A DNA stretch of 64,000 nucleotides from positions 6,076,001-6,140,000 of the forward strand of contig NZ_CP012938.1 of assembly GCF_001314995.1 (NCBI RefSeq), in the 5' to 3' direction. The number at the start of each line of letters is the position of its first letter. Within the stretch, counting starts at the first letter, position 1. Under the pieces are notes generated by a model. The model saw nothing but the letters and a program-made list of their open reading frames with translations. It was not told where the DNA came from and searched no databases. This document shows positions 24,380 through 33,259 of this stretch, piece by piece. The translations under genes and the position numbers were made by a program. Source of the stretch: Bacteroides ovatus (lineage in GTDB: Bacteria > Bacteroidota > Bacteroidia > Bacteroidales > Bacteroidaceae).

Positions 24380-26521
24380 TTATTCCTTAATACTTAAATT
24401 ACTCATTTTATCTGTTGTGCGGAAGGGGAAATCTGGATACTCGTAAAGACTGAAACGAGGTTCGGTTTCTCCTTTCGTATAATTCCAGATAGAAGCATAG
24501 TCTTCCGGATCTTCTCCCATCTTGGCTAACTGGCGCAGGTAAGCAGCTAGCGATTTATTCTCTACAATATAAATCTGCCCCATCTGATCGATAATCGGGC
24601 TATGATGACGAGTGCCATCATGTTCGAAGCGTAGAATTCGTTTTCCTTCTTCTGTTAGTCCCACCAACTGGAAAGTCATGCTTTTACCGATAGCCGGTAA
24701 ATTCAAAACACTGCGATCAGTGGCAAGGAAAGGTAAATGATGCTTTCTCATGAAGCGTCTTAATTGCTTGGCAACATCCTCTTTAGGCTCCTCTTCCATT
24801 CCCACTTTCGTCTCTAATATCTTATATAACTCATCCGCCTGTTCCGGTGTCATACGGCCATAAATCTTTTCCTCCTGTTGTTCCTGCATTGAACGACTGT
24901 TGGGTGCAAATACCGCATAATTCTCATTGAATCCCTTAACCGAGAAAGTGTAATAACATACTACCCCCAACGAATTGAGCACCTGACGGAGCCGGGTTGT
25001 ATGCCCTCGACGTGAAGCAGCCACCGTATATACCAACTGATTCGTAATAATCCATCCCGCAGAAAGAATCTTCCGAATCGCTTCTTTAGCTTCAGGAGTA
25101 ACCTCCAGCGGTGTCTGGAAATGAGTCTGAATAATAAACTGTTTCACACCGATAGCCGATGCTTTCTCCTTGAATTCCCGCAGAACATCAACCAGCCCGT
25201 CATTGATACGCATCGGCAAATAGGCCAACAGACGTGACCCCAACCGTACCCGTTGCAATTCCGCATATTTCTCTCCATCCTTGCGTTCAAGATTCGCCCT
25301 TTGTTTGCGTGCCGCCATCCGATACACCGCATCCAGAATATTCTGAAGCGTTTTATTCTGACTCATCAGCGCATCGCCTCCTGTAATAAGAATATCCCGC
25401 AACTGCGTATCCTCTTCAAAATAAGCCATTAACCGACGCAACTTACGATCCCATGATTCCTTCGGGCGTAATGACTCAAATTCGAAATTCAACCGCTCGC
25501 TCTGAAAATCATACATACGCTGACAGGAAGCACAAAGTCCTCCGCAAGCCCGTCCCATAGTGTCAGGAATGAGAATAGCCACCTCCGGATACCGCCGATG
25601 AATGTTATGCCCGTCCGGCAAAAGCCATCCCGCAGCATTAGGCTTCCCGGCTTCTACAATATCCTCTTTCTCCCACGCGCGAATATTTCCATACGTCTCC
25701 ACCAAACGTGGAGAATACAGAATATAACTCCGAATAGCCTCGTCATTATACCCATATCCCGTTACATTAAGCAACGATAAATAATAAGGAGTTGCAAAGA
25801 ACGGCATACCCTTCTTCCGGGCACGATAAAGCAAATACATAGTCTCTGACGAAAGTGAATTTCCCAGGAATCGATTCAACTCGCCCGGACTTTTCACAGC
25901 CATTGCCAAATGAAAGCGGAAATCGTTCCACCACTCACTTACCAACCTGTATTTTTCTTCATAACTCATTCCCTCCTCAAAGTGAAAACGCACCGAAGGC
26001 TTCGACTTCCTGTTTTCAATCTTCTGAATCAGCAAGTGCAACATCCGCTCCTTATTCTCATCCCGCACTTCACGTACCTCTTCATCTAATCCCGTTTCCC
26101 ACCGGTCATTCCGACTTTTGATACGTTGCGGCGATGGTAAGGGCACAACCTCTCCCTTCAACCGTTTAAACATCTGGAAAATTTCAATAAACAAATCCGT
26201 CGGCATCTCCATATTTTCCAACGTTCCCGTCAGAAACTCATAAAGCAACCGAATCGTCTGTACTGACATATCCTGTCCAGTAGACAGTTCATGGACATTC
26301 TGCCCATCATAATCGAGTAAGAGTCGAATTTGCTCCCTCGCCTCCTCCGCAGCCTCATTTTCTATCCCGCAAATTTCCAAAAACCGCAGCATCCCAGCCT
26401 TGAACTCTTCCGCAGAAGAGCTCTTATCAGCTATCTCCACCACTTCCGGAATTTCTTGATTATAGATTTGTTTCAACTGTGAAAAAGTAAGCGCAAGCAT
26501 TTTCTTTTGTTTCATAAGCAA
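24380..26521 (-). CDS. KamA-like radical SAM aminomutase with long N-terminal extension
   Basis: 713 residues, far longer than typical lysine 2,3-aminomutase (about 420). The radical SAM cluster CGGLCASC sits near residue 330, with ILITGGDALMSQNKTL and LGSRLLAYLPMRINDGLVD matching KamA. The C-terminal LNLPAIGKSMTFQLVG region may hold the PLP-binding Lys, though the usual glycine-rich motif is not present. The first 280 residues are helical and unlike KamA. It may isomerise lysine or another amino acid; the exact substrate is open. Met3 (26515) is an alternative start. Confidence 0.82.
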   Translation of the reverse strand: MLMKQKKMLALTFSQLKQIYNQEIPEVVEIADKSSSAEEFKAGMLRFLEICGIENEAAEEAREQIRLLLDYDGQNVHELSTGQDMSVQTIRLLYEFLTGTLENMEMPTDLFIEIFQMFKRLKGEVVPLPSPQRIKSRNDRWETGLDEEVREVRDENKERMLHLLIQKIENRKSKPSVRFHFEEGMSYEEKYRLVSEWWNDFRFHLAMAVKSPGELNRFLGNSLSSETMYLLYRARKKGMPFFATPYYLSLLNVTGYGYNDEAIRSYILYSPRLVETYGNIRAWEKEDIVEAGKPNAAGWLLPDGHNIHRRYPEVAILIPDTMGRACGGLCASCQRMYDFQSERLNFEFESLRPKESWDRKLRRLMAYFEEDTQLRDILITGGDALMSQNKTLQNILDAVYRMAARKQRANLERKDGEKYAELQRVRLGSRLLAYLPMRINDGLVDVLREFKEKASAIGVKQFIIQTHFQTPLEVTPEAKEAIRKILSAGWIITNQLVYTVAASRRGHTTRLRQVLNSLGVVCYYTFSVKGFNENYAVFAPNSRSMQEQQEEKIYGRMTPEQADELYKILETKVGMEEEPKEDVAKQLRRFMRKHHLPFLATDRSVLNLPAIGKSMTFQLVGLTEEGKRILRFEHDGTRHHSPIIDQMGQIYIVENKSLAAYLRQLAKMGEDPEDYASIWNYTKGETEPRFSLYEYPDFPFRTTDKMSNLSIKE

Positions 26522-26632
26522 TCTCTCTATTTTTTAATTATTATAATATACTACCACGTCGCATGGTCCCCCTGGCCTCGTCTGCATGGCGTCAAGTAGC
26601 CGGGCAGGCGCAGCCTTGATTTTTTCTTTTTG

Positions 26633-26670
26633 GTACTTTTCTTTTGTATCAAGACAAAAGAAAAAAGTAC
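26633..26670 (+). repeat. Inverted repeat of a widespread Bacteroides intergenic type
   Basis: GTACTTTTCTTTTGT (26633-26647) and ACAAAAGAAAAAAGTAC (26654-26670) form a 15-bp stem with a two-base bulge and a six-base loop. The preceding GGGCAGGCGCAGCCTTGAT belongs to the same recurring unit as I recall it from Bacteroides genomes. Function unknown. Confidence 0.5.
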
Positions 26671-26683
26671 ATAAAGATAACAA

Positions 26684-26715
26684 AAAAAGCGGAGGTACAA
26701 AACCCCCGCTTTTTC
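26684..26715 (-). terminator. Intrinsic terminator for the gene at 26757-27389
   Basis: AAAAAGCGGaGGT and ACCcCCGCTTTTT form a strong stem with a four-base loop and T tracts on either strand. It lies 41 bases past the stop of the minus-strand gene. Confidence 0.7.
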
Positions 26716-26756
26716 TATCCTATTAATCTTTACGATTTTCTAACATTTAAAGCGAC

Positions 26757-27389
26757 TTATTTTTTCGTTTCCGTGTCGTCATTCTTCCGTTTCGGCTCCT
26801 TCTTGGCAAGAAGAACAATATTATACACATAATCCGTCATCCACTGTTCAGAGTATCCCAAACGCTCTTTGTACTGGCGGACAGTCGCAGCCGTTTTATG
26901 CACATCATCAGCCTTCCACACTGTCTTGGTACAAACATCGTGTACCGTTTTCTGTGTCATACCATACAAAGCCTTCTTAAAGATCGACGGCATACGAAAC
27001 TTCCACTGCATCAGATTTCCCATCAGCATCATCAGATCATTGGAAAATCCCTGATACATGAACAAATAAGATTGAATATCATTTTGAGTGCGGCAGTTAC
27101 GTTTCACGGAAGAGTCGATTTCCTTAAAGAAGTTCTCGTTCAACCCATAATCCTGCATCAGCATTTTGCGTGCAGCAGACTTTTCGGCCAATCCCAGTTT
27201 ACCGTTTTGAGTAGGAACTTTAAACAAACGTTTGAAGTTAGCTACATCCGGCAAGAAGCGGATATTAGTGATACCGAGGTTTGTGGCGATAACTGACTGG
27301 AAATATACCCGGGTCAGTGATATGAAATCTTCTACATTGCCGACTTTCGTTTCATCGGATTTTTTCTTGAATAAACCAAATAAGCCCAT
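26757..27389 (-). CDS. Conserved hypothetical protein of Bacteroides type
   Basis: 210 residues, MGLFGLFKKKSDETKVGNVE. It has no signal peptide and no membrane segment; the amphipathic basic N-terminus may touch membranes. The rest is helical with several conserved-looking Tyr/Trp residues (EQWMTDYVYNIVLLAKKE) and a lysine-rich tail (KKEPKRKNDDTETKK). No family with a known function is recognised. It has its own -7 box at 27485-27478 and an intrinsic terminator, so it is monocistronic. Confidence 0.75.
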   Translation of the reverse strand: MGLFGLFKKKSDETKVGNVEDFISLTRVYFQSVIATNLGITNIRFLPDVANFKRLFKVPTQNGKLGLAEKSAARKMLMQDYGLNENFFKEIDSSVKRNCRTQNDIQSYLFMYQGFSNDLMMLMGNLMQWKFRMPSIFKKALYGMTQKTVHDVCTKTVWKADDVHKTAATVRQYKERLGYSEQWMTDYVYNIVLLAKKEPKRKNDDTETKK

Positions 27390-27477
27390 TGTTATCTCTA
27401 CAATTTTATTATTTACAATTTACTATTTTGAGCGTGTGGAAGGTATATAACATAACTACCATCTGTCAATTTGCGTG

Positions 27478-27485
27478 CAAAGGTA
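27478..27485 (-). promoter_or_regulatory. -7 box for the hypothetical gene at 26757-27389
   Basis: TACCTTTG on the minus strand. It gives a leader of about 85 bases before the ATG at 27389. Confidence 0.5.
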
Positions 27486-27501
27486 CAAAAACAGTTGGTT
27501 T

Positions 27502-28890
27502 TCACCAACATTCCAAGTCCTTTTCGATGTCCGGCATTGTCTCTTTCTTAAAAACAGGACTTTGGATGCCAGCTTTCTTTTGCGCGCGGTAATCATTTAG
27601 CAGGCGGATAGCATATTTTCCGAGGAAAAGGATAGCGATCAGATTACAGATAGCCATTAACCCCATCGTGACATCTGCCAGGCTCCATACCATATCCAAT
27701 GTGGCAAGTGAACCGAAGAGTACCATACCACCCACCAATATCCTGTAACCATGAAGTACCCATTTCCGGTGAGTGATAAAACGGATATTAGCCTCACCAT
27801 AATAATAATTCCCCAGAATACTGCTGAAAGCAAAAAAGAAAAGAGCTACGGCAACGAAGATACTGCCCGAAGAACCTATTTTGTTTGTCAACGCCTGTTG
27901 AGTCAGCTGCACTCCATTAGCCGAACCATCCAGAGGAACCCCACTAAAGAGGATGATAAAAGCCGTACAGGTACATATCAGTAATGTATCTGTAAATACC
28001 GCCAAAGTCTGTATCAACCCTTGTTTTACGGGATGGCTGACATGAGCCGTGGCAGCCGCATTCGGGGCCGAACCCATACCGGCCTCATTGCTGAAAAGTC
28101 CTCTCTTGATGCCTTGCATTAATGCCATACCAACTCCTCCCGCCAATGCCTGCTCCCAACCGAAAGCATGGCTGACAATCAGTGCGATAACACCCGGTAA
28201 ATGAGTGATATTGAGTGCAACAATAACCAGTGCCAGCCCTACATATCCCAAAGCCATAATAGGCACGATAATACTGCTGACGCGGGCAATGCGTTGAATA
28301 CCTCCAAAGATGATAAGCAATGTCAGCAAAGTCAGCACACCTCCCAATATAATATGATTGAACCCAAAAGCATGCTCTGCCGCAGCACAGATCGTATTAC
28401 TCTGTACGGAATTGAAAGCAAACCCGAAAGTGATGCTTATTAATACGGCAAAAAGCATTCCCATCCACGGTTGTTTCAACCCTTTCTTCATATAATAAGC
28501 AGGCCCTCCGATGAACGAATCCTTTCCGCGTATTTTGTATAATTGTCCCAAAGTAGACTCTATGAAAGCACTCGAAGCCCCTAACAGTGCGATGACCCAC
28601 ATCCAGAAAATAGCTCCGGGACCTCCGATGGCAATGGCAGTAGCCACTCCCGCAAGATTCCCCGTACCCACACGGCTGGCGATAGAAATAGCGAATGCCT
28701 GAAAAGAAGATACATGTTTCTCTCCCTGTTTTCCTTTGCCGGCGGATTCGCTTAACAGCACGATCATTTCCCGGATCATGCGAAATTGTACAAAGCGTGT
28801 CCGTATGCTGAACCAGACAGCACATCCTAATAACATAATAATTAGAATATACGTCCAAAGTATGTCATTAATCTCGTTGATAAAAGTCAT
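27502..28890 (-). CDS. Alanine/glycine:cation symporter (AGCS family)
   Basis: 462 residues with about 11 hydrophobic segments. FQAFAISIASRVGTGNLAGV near residue 64 is the AGCS hallmark, supported by FIGGPAYYMKKGLKQPWMG and RGLFSNEAGMGSAPNAAATA. It imports alanine or glycine with Na+ across the inner membrane. The start MTFINEINDILWTYILIIML leads straight into the first membrane segment. It is separated from the AlbA_2 regulator gene by 33 bases of A/T-rich spacer and may be co-transcribed. Confidence 0.92.
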   Translation of the reverse strand: MTFINEINDILWTYILIIMLLGCAVWFSIRTRFVQFRMIREMIVLLSESAGKGKQGEKHVSSFQAFAISIASRVGTGNLAGVATAIAIGGPGAIFWMWVIALLGASSAFIESTLGQLYKIRGKDSFIGGPAYYMKKGLKQPWMGMLFAVLISITFGFAFNSVQSNTICAAAEHAFGFNHIILGGVLTLLTLLIIFGGIQRIARVSSIIVPIMALGYVGLALVIVALNITHLPGVIALIVSHAFGWEQALAGGVGMALMQGIKRGLFSNEAGMGSAPNAAATAHVSHPVKQGLIQTLAVFTDTLLICTCTAFIILFSGVPLDGSANGVQLTQQALTNKIGSSGSIFVAVALFFFAFSSILGNYYYGEANIRFITHRKWVLHGYRILVGGMVLFGSLATLDMVWSLADVTMGLMAICNLIAILFLGKYAIRLLNDYRAQKKAGIQSPVFKKETMPDIEKDLECW

Positions 28891-28923
28891 AGTTAAGTAT
28901 TAAGTATAAAGCATTGTTTGTGG

Positions 28924-29571
28924 TTATTCGTCTTTTATTCGGAAGTAAAATTTATGATTTTCGAATACAGGTTCCACAATATCATAACGAACAAATTTGG
29001 CGAGCAGATGTTCAGCGGCACGTCGTGAAAGTCCGGTTTGTCGACAGTAACGGTTGAGTGAGAGTAAAGTTCCGTGCTCCAGTTGATCGAGCAGGAGCTG
29101 TTCACGTTCGGTGTAGCGGATGAGTTCTCCACGGGGGCTATCGCTCTGTTGCCATACACGGAGATGTATGGGAGTTGCCAGAATATTTTCGTCCTTGATG
29201 CGGAGATAGGCTAGGGGCTTTCCGGTTTCGTCCTTGACGTAAACCGGTTTATGTGGAGTCTCTTCGATGGTTGCCACTAACACTTGCCGTCCTTCCACTA
29301 TGTATGTTTGCAGAGAATATTCCACTTCCGGCACGCAATAAAGTTGTGCGGCGGCTTCAATCATATATTTTTCTTCTTCGGAGCGTACTCCTGCGATTTT
29401 ACCATTGTCTTTAACGCCAATAAGTAATCGTCCTCCGTTCGTGTTGGCAAAAGCCGAAAGTGTTTTGGCTATTTTGCGTGCGTCGGAAATTTCGAATTTA
29501 AAGTCCTGTTGCTGGTGCTCTCCTTCAGCAATCAGTGCATGTATATAATCGGTATCTGTAAGCAGTTTCAT
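28924..29571 (-). CDS. AlbA_2 (Schlafen-type) domain regulator with winged-helix tail
   Basis: 215 residues. Residues 12-130 are the AlbA_2 domain: EHQQQDFKFEISDARKIAKT, then SAFANTNGGRLLIGVKDNGK. The C-terminus (LLSLNRYCRQTGLSRRAAEH) is a helix-turn-helix. Such proteins are usually DNA-binding regulators; targets are unknown. A perfect -7 box sits at 29584-29577, five bases before the ATG, so its mRNA is probably leaderless. The alanine symporter follows on the same strand. Confidence 0.85.
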   Translation of the reverse strand: MKLLTDTDYIHALIAEGEHQQQDFKFEISDARKIAKTLSAFANTNGGRLLIGVKDNGKIAGVRSEEEKYMIEAAAQLYCVPEVEYSLQTYIVEGRQVLVATIEETPHKPVYVKDETGKPLAYLRIKDENILATPIHLRVWQQSDSPRGELIRYTEREQLLLDQLEHGTLLSLNRYCRQTGLSRRAAEHLLAKFVRYDIVEPVFENHKFYFRIKDE

Positions 29572-29576
29572 GGCTA

Positions 29577-29584
29577 CAAAGGTA
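29577..29584 (-). promoter_or_regulatory. -7 box abutting the AlbA_2 gene start
   Basis: On the minus strand TACCTTTG is followed by TAGCC and ATG. The predicted transcription start falls at the start codon. Confidence 0.6.
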
Positions 29585-29677
29585 GGTAAAAAAGGTAAAA
29601 AGCCCCTTTTTTAGATATTTTTCGAAGATTATTTCAAAAAAAATATTGATTTTATGCTTTTATTTCGGGAAACAGTG

Positions 29678-29685
29678 TATTTTTG
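29678..29685 (+). promoter_or_regulatory. -7 box for the histone-H1-like gene
   Basis: TATTTTTG, 33 bases before the ATG at 29719. The leader includes AAAAGGATT as a ribosome-binding site. Confidence 0.6.
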
Positions 29686-29718
29686 CGGCACATTATTAAC
29701 GAAAAAAATAAAAGGATT

Positions 29719-29895
29719 ATGAAAGAATTGGTAGAAAAGGTAGCAGCTCTTTATGCTGACTTCTCAAAAGATGCTAACGCACAGATCGAAAACGGTAACA
29801 AAGCAGCAGGAACTCGCGCTCGTAAAGCTTCTTTGGAAATCGAAAAAGCAATGAAAGAATTCCGTAAAGCATCTTTGGAAGCTTCTAAAAAATAA
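29719..29895 (+). CDS. Histone H1-like (Hc1 family) nucleoid protein
   Basis: 58 residues, MKELVEKVAALYADFSKDAN, with the Hc1-type core GNKAAGTRARKASLEIEKAM and a lysine-rich helical tail. The ORF is open 12 codons upstream, but AAGGATT precedes this ATG and the promoter lies inside the longer reading. The Hc1 family are small basic DNA-condensing proteins first known from Chlamydia; Bacteroidota carry short versions. It is monocistronic, bounded by a strong terminator, and probably abundant. Confidence 0.88.
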   Translation: MKELVEKVAALYADFSKDANAQIENGNKAAGTRARKASLEIEKAMKEFRKASLEASKK

Positions 29896-29920
29896 TTTAG
29901 AAGACTACTAGGATATTGAA

Positions 29921-29957
29921 AAAGAGGGCATATCGTGAAGCGATATGCCCTCTTTTT
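29921..29957 (+). terminator. Strong intrinsic terminator after the histone-like gene
   Basis: GAGGGCATATCG (29924-29935) and CGATATGCCCTC (29941-29952) form a perfect 12-bp stem with a five-base loop, followed by TTTTTG. Confidence 0.9.
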
Positions 29958-30017
29958 GTTTTAATGCGGAATGACTTTTTATTGTTTTAGTACGGATAGT
30001 GGCAATTATTTATAGCA

Positions 30018-30052
30018 TAAAAAGCGGTTCGTTTGGGTGAATCGCTTTTTTA
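30018..30052 (+). terminator. Second hairpin terminator-like element
   Basis: AAAAAGCGgTTC and GAAtCGCTTTTT pair with one mismatch, followed by TTTTT. No gene lies between it and the terminator at 29921-29957, so it may be a backup or belong to an unannotated short RNA in 29960-30050. Confidence 0.45.
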
Positions 30053-30176
30053 GAAAAGAGATGTCTCCCAAGATGTAAGTCCGGGCTTTTTATATTTTTG
30101 TGGTTCTTTTAAATGATTTATTTGCAATTTGTAGGGGGCAAACTTTTTTCTTCTATACGCATCTCAAATTAAATCG

Positions 30177-30184
30177 TATATTTG
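30177..30184 (+). promoter_or_regulatory. -7 box for the radical SAM/TIGR03915 pair
   Basis: TATATTTG, followed about 21 bases later by the ATG at 30206. The upstream ORF start at 30182 falls inside the box and is not used. Confidence 0.6.
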
Positions 30185-30205
30185 CGAAAAGAATCAAGAT
30201 CGGGA

Positions 30206-31477
30206 ATGATGAACGAAAACGTCTTAGCTAAACTGAAGATACTTGCAGAATCTGCCAAGTACGATGTTTCCTGTTCTTCCAGTGGTACGGTGCGTTCCAA
30301 TAAGCCGGGAACGCTGGGAAACACTGTGGGAGGATGGGGGATATGCCACAGTTTTGCCGAGGACGGTCGATGTATCTCGCTATTGAAAATCATGCTTACC
30401 AATTATTGCATTTACGATTGTGCCTATTGCGTCAACCGTCGTAGCAACGATCTTCCCCGCGCTACCTTTTCCGTTTCGGAATTGGTGGAGCTGACGATGG
30501 AATTCTACCGTCGTAACTATATCGAAGGGCTGTTTCTTAGCTCTGGAGTGGTCCGTAATCCGGACTATACAATGGAGAGACTTGTGCGTGTAGCCAAAGA
30601 TTTGCGGCAAGTGTACCGTTTTAACGGTTATATCCATCTCAAGAGTATTCCCGGAGCCAGTCGCGAATTAGTGAATGAAGCCGGATTGTATGCCGATCGT
30701 CTTAGCGTCAACGTCGAAATTCCCAAAGAAGAAAATTTGAAACTGCTTGCACCGGAAAAAGACCATAAAAGCGTATTTGCTCCGATGAAATACATTCAAC
30801 AAGGCGTGTTGGAGAGTAAAGAAGAACGGCAGAAGTTTCGCCACGCACCGCGTTTCGCACCTGCGGGACAAAGTACCCAGGTGATTGTGGGAGCTACCTC
30901 CGAATCGGATAAAGATATTCTTTTTCTTTCGTCGGCACTTTATGGGCGCCCCACCATGAAACGTGTCTATTACTCGGGCTACGTTTCCGTGAATACGTAT
31001 GATAAGCGCCTTCCGGCATTGAAACAGCCGCCTCTGGTACGTGAAAACCGGCTCTATCAGGCTGACTGGTTATTGCGTTTTTATCAATTCAAGGTAGATG
31101 AAATTGTGGATGATTCCTATCCGGATCTCGATCTCGAAATAGACCCGAAACTTTCGTGGGCTTTGCGCCATCCCGAACAGTTTCCTGTCGACATCAATAA
31201 GGCAGACTACGAAATGTTGCTCCGTGTGCCGGGAGTAGGGGTGAAGTCGGCGAAACTGATTGTTGCTTCCCGTCGTTTTTCGCGGCTGGGATTTTACGAA
31301 CTGAAGAAGATAGGAGTGGTGATGAAGAAAGCGCAATATTTCATCACTTGCAAAGAACTGCCTCTCCAGATGCAGACAGTGAACGAACTTTCTCCGCAAC
31401 GGGTGCGCAGCTTATTGTTGCCGAAACCGAAAAAGAAAGTGGATGAACGCCAGTTGTTGCTTGATTTTGGCGAATAA
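30206..31477 (+). CDS. Putative DNA modification/repair radical SAM protein (TIGR03916-like)
   Basis: About 423 residues (start MMNENVLAKLKILAESAKYD, or one Met later). CIYDCAYC near residue 70 gives the radical SAM cluster. The C-terminus has a helix-hairpin-helix DNA-binding motif (RVPGVGVKSAKLIVASRR near 340). This combination is the family linked by gene neighbourhood to uracil-DNA glycosylases; its reaction is unknown. The TIGR03915 partner follows 129 bases downstream, and a glycosylase-like gene lies 13 kb away at 16686. Confidence 0.88.
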   Translation: MMNENVLAKLKILAESAKYDVSCSSSGTVRSNKPGTLGNTVGGWGICHSFAEDGRCISLLKIMLTNYCIYDCAYCVNRRSNDLPRATFSVSELVELTMEFYRRNYIEGLFLSSGVVRNPDYTMERLVRVAKDLRQVYRFNGYIHLKSIPGASRELVNEAGLYADRLSVNVEIPKEENLKLLAPEKDHKSVFAPMKYIQQGVLESKEERQKFRHAPRFAPAGQSTQVIVGATSESDKDILFLSSALYGRPTMKRVYYSGYVSVNTYDKRLPALKQPPLVRENRLYQADWLLRFYQFKVDEIVDDSYPDLDLEIDPKLSWALRHPEQFPVDINKADYEMLLRVPGVGVKSAKLIVASRRFSRLGFYELKKIGVVMKKAQYFITCKELPLQMQTVNELSPQRVRSLLLPKPKKKVDERQLLLDFGE

Positions 31478-31483
31478 GAATAA

Positions 31484-31605
31484 TTTACGATTAGACAATT
31501 TACTATTCAAAAGTGATACCAAGCGTAAATCGTCTAATAGTAAATTCAATTGTAAATTGTCTAATAGTAACTTAAATAGTAAATCGTAAATTGTCTAATA
31601 GTAAA
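31484..31605 (+). repeat. Array of 19-bp A/T-rich direct repeats
   Basis: GTAAATTGTCTAATAGTAA occurs at 31552-31570 and 31586-31604, with one C variant at 31525-31543, and in partial inverted form at 31484-31507. The array fills the gap between the two DNA-repair-linked genes. Confidence 0.8.
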
Positions 31606-31606
31606 T

Positions 31607-32383
31607 ATGTTTAGTGTTTATATTTACGATAAAACCTTTGATGGTCTGCTGACGGCTGTGTTCGACGCCTATTTCCGCAAGACTTTCCCCGATGCCTTGC
31701 TGTCGGAAGGAGATGCTTTGCCTTTATTTTGTGATGAGCTGCATACGGTAGTGACCGATGAAGAAAAGGCCGGGCGTGTGTGGCGGGGATTACAGAAGAA
31801 AGTTTCCTCTTCCGCTTTGGGTTGCCTCACACAAAGTTGGCTGTCGGAGCTTCCGGAAGTAGGGATGCTTATTTTTCGTTATATCCGTAAAGCGATCGAC
31901 GCGCCCCGGTCCATTGAAACCAATTTTGGTGATCCGGATGTTTTGCAATTGGCGCAAATATGGAAGAAGGTGGATGGCGAACGTGTACACCTGATGCAGT
32001 TTGTCCGTTTCCAGAAAGCTGCCGACGGTACATTCTTTGCCGCTTTCGAACCGCAGTATAATGCGCTCCCGTTGACGGTTCACCATTTCAAAGACCGTTT
32101 TGCCGATCAGAAGTGGATTATTTACGACATGAAACGCCGTTACGGATTTTATTATGACTTGCAGGAGGTGACGACTATCTCGTTTGATGATGACAGTCGT
32201 GAATCCCATTTGATTACGGGGATGCTGGACGAAAGTCTGATGGACAAGGATGAGAAGCTTTTCCAACAACTTTGGAAGACATATTTCAAGGCCATTTGTA
32301 TCAAAGAACGCATGAATCCGAGGAAGCACAGGCAGGATATGCCTGTACGTTATTGGAAGTATCTGACGGAAAAGCAAAAGTAG
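31607..32383 (+). CDS. TIGR03915-family DNA metabolism protein
   Basis: 258 residues, MFSVYIYDKTFDGLLTAVFD. YDKTFDGLLTAVFDAY at the N-terminus and HLMQFVRFQKAADGTFFAAF near residue 125 mark the family that accompanies the radical SAM protein just upstream and is fused to uracil-DNA glycosylase in some bacteria. It is cytoplasmic with no known catalytic motif of its own. The ATG lies two bases after the repeat array. Confidence 0.85.
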   Translation: MFSVYIYDKTFDGLLTAVFDAYFRKTFPDALLSEGDALPLFCDELHTVVTDEEKAGRVWRGLQKKVSSSALGCLTQSWLSELPEVGMLIFRYIRKAIDAPRSIETNFGDPDVLQLAQIWKKVDGERVHLMQFVRFQKAADGTFFAAFEPQYNALPLTVHHFKDRFADQKWIIYDMKRRYGFYYDLQEVTTISFDDDSRESHLITGMLDESLMDKDEKLFQQLWKTYFKAICIKERMNPRKHRQDMPVRYWKYLTEKQK

Positions 32384-32415
32384 ATTTCCATTTTGGGAGA
32401 GGAGCGAAAGTCTGA

Positions 32416-33084
32416 CTATTCAATTCGCTGCACCGTTACATCCGGAAATTCCTGTATCAGCGAAAGCAGATGCCCTTCATCATTATTCCGTTTCGACTTG
32501 ATAACCATCGTAACCTGATAATATTCTGCTTCACCCGTGTGTTGCGTTTCCATCTCGTAAGAGACTATCAGGTAGTCTTTAGAGTTGAATCTGTCCGCTA
32601 TCTGTTTCAGTATGTCTTTGTTGGGAGTTGAGAAAGAAACCATCGAGCTTTTCATTCCGATGCTTTTAAATAGATAGCTAAGTAGTTCCAGTCCGACGAG
32701 GGTCAACACCGTGGCGGCAATACCGATGGTGTACATTCCTGCACCTACCGCCAGACCGATACCTGCTGTTGCCCAGATTCCTGCGGCGGTAGTCAGTCCG
32801 CGTACAATCTGTTTTTGAAAGATGATGGTTCCTGCACCGATAAATCCGATACCGCTGACAACCTGTGCCGCCACCCGACTGGGATCGAGTGTGACACTAC
32901 TTTCTTTTATAATTTCCTGAAATCCGTATTGGGAAACAATCATAATCAAAGCACTACCTAGCGACACGAGAAAATGAGTGCGGTATCCGGCTTCTTTGGC
33001 ACGGTATTCACGATCCAGTCCGATGATGGTTCCCAATATTCCGGCGACCAATAAACGGATTACAAAATCCATATTCAACATCAT
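32416..33084 (-). CDS. MgtC/SapB-family membrane protein
   Basis: 222 residues. Four to five hydrophobic segments with LLVAGILGTIIGLDREYRAK, AGYRTHFLVSLGSALIMIVS and GIGFIGAGTIIFQK, all signatures of MgtC/SapB. The last 75 residues form an ACT-like cytoplasmic domain. MgtC proteins aid growth at low Mg2+ and affect the F-ATPase or ion balance in other bacteria; the role here is not shown. A Met two codons in is an alternative start. It is monocistronic. Confidence 0.9.
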   Translation of the reverse strand: MMLNMDFVIRLLVAGILGTIIGLDREYRAKEAGYRTHFLVSLGSALIMIVSQYGFQEIIKESSVTLDPSRVAAQVVSGIGFIGAGTIIFQKQIVRGLTTAAGIWATAGIGLAVGAGMYTIGIAATVLTLVGLELLSYLFKSIGMKSSMVSFSTPNKDILKQIADRFNSKDYLIVSYEMETQHTGEAEYYQVTMVIKSKRNNDEGHLLSLIQEFPDVTVQRIE

Positions 33085-33259
33085 GTGTTCAATCTCCTTT
33101 CTATTTTTTTATTGTTTGTGGAAAAATGCTTAGGACTATAAATATACAATTATTTCCCCTTTTTGTATCAATCATTTAGTAATATTTGAACGTATCCAAT
33201 TCATTTTATCGTATATTCGCAGATTCAAATAAATGTTTAATCCCGCGACCGAGCAAATA

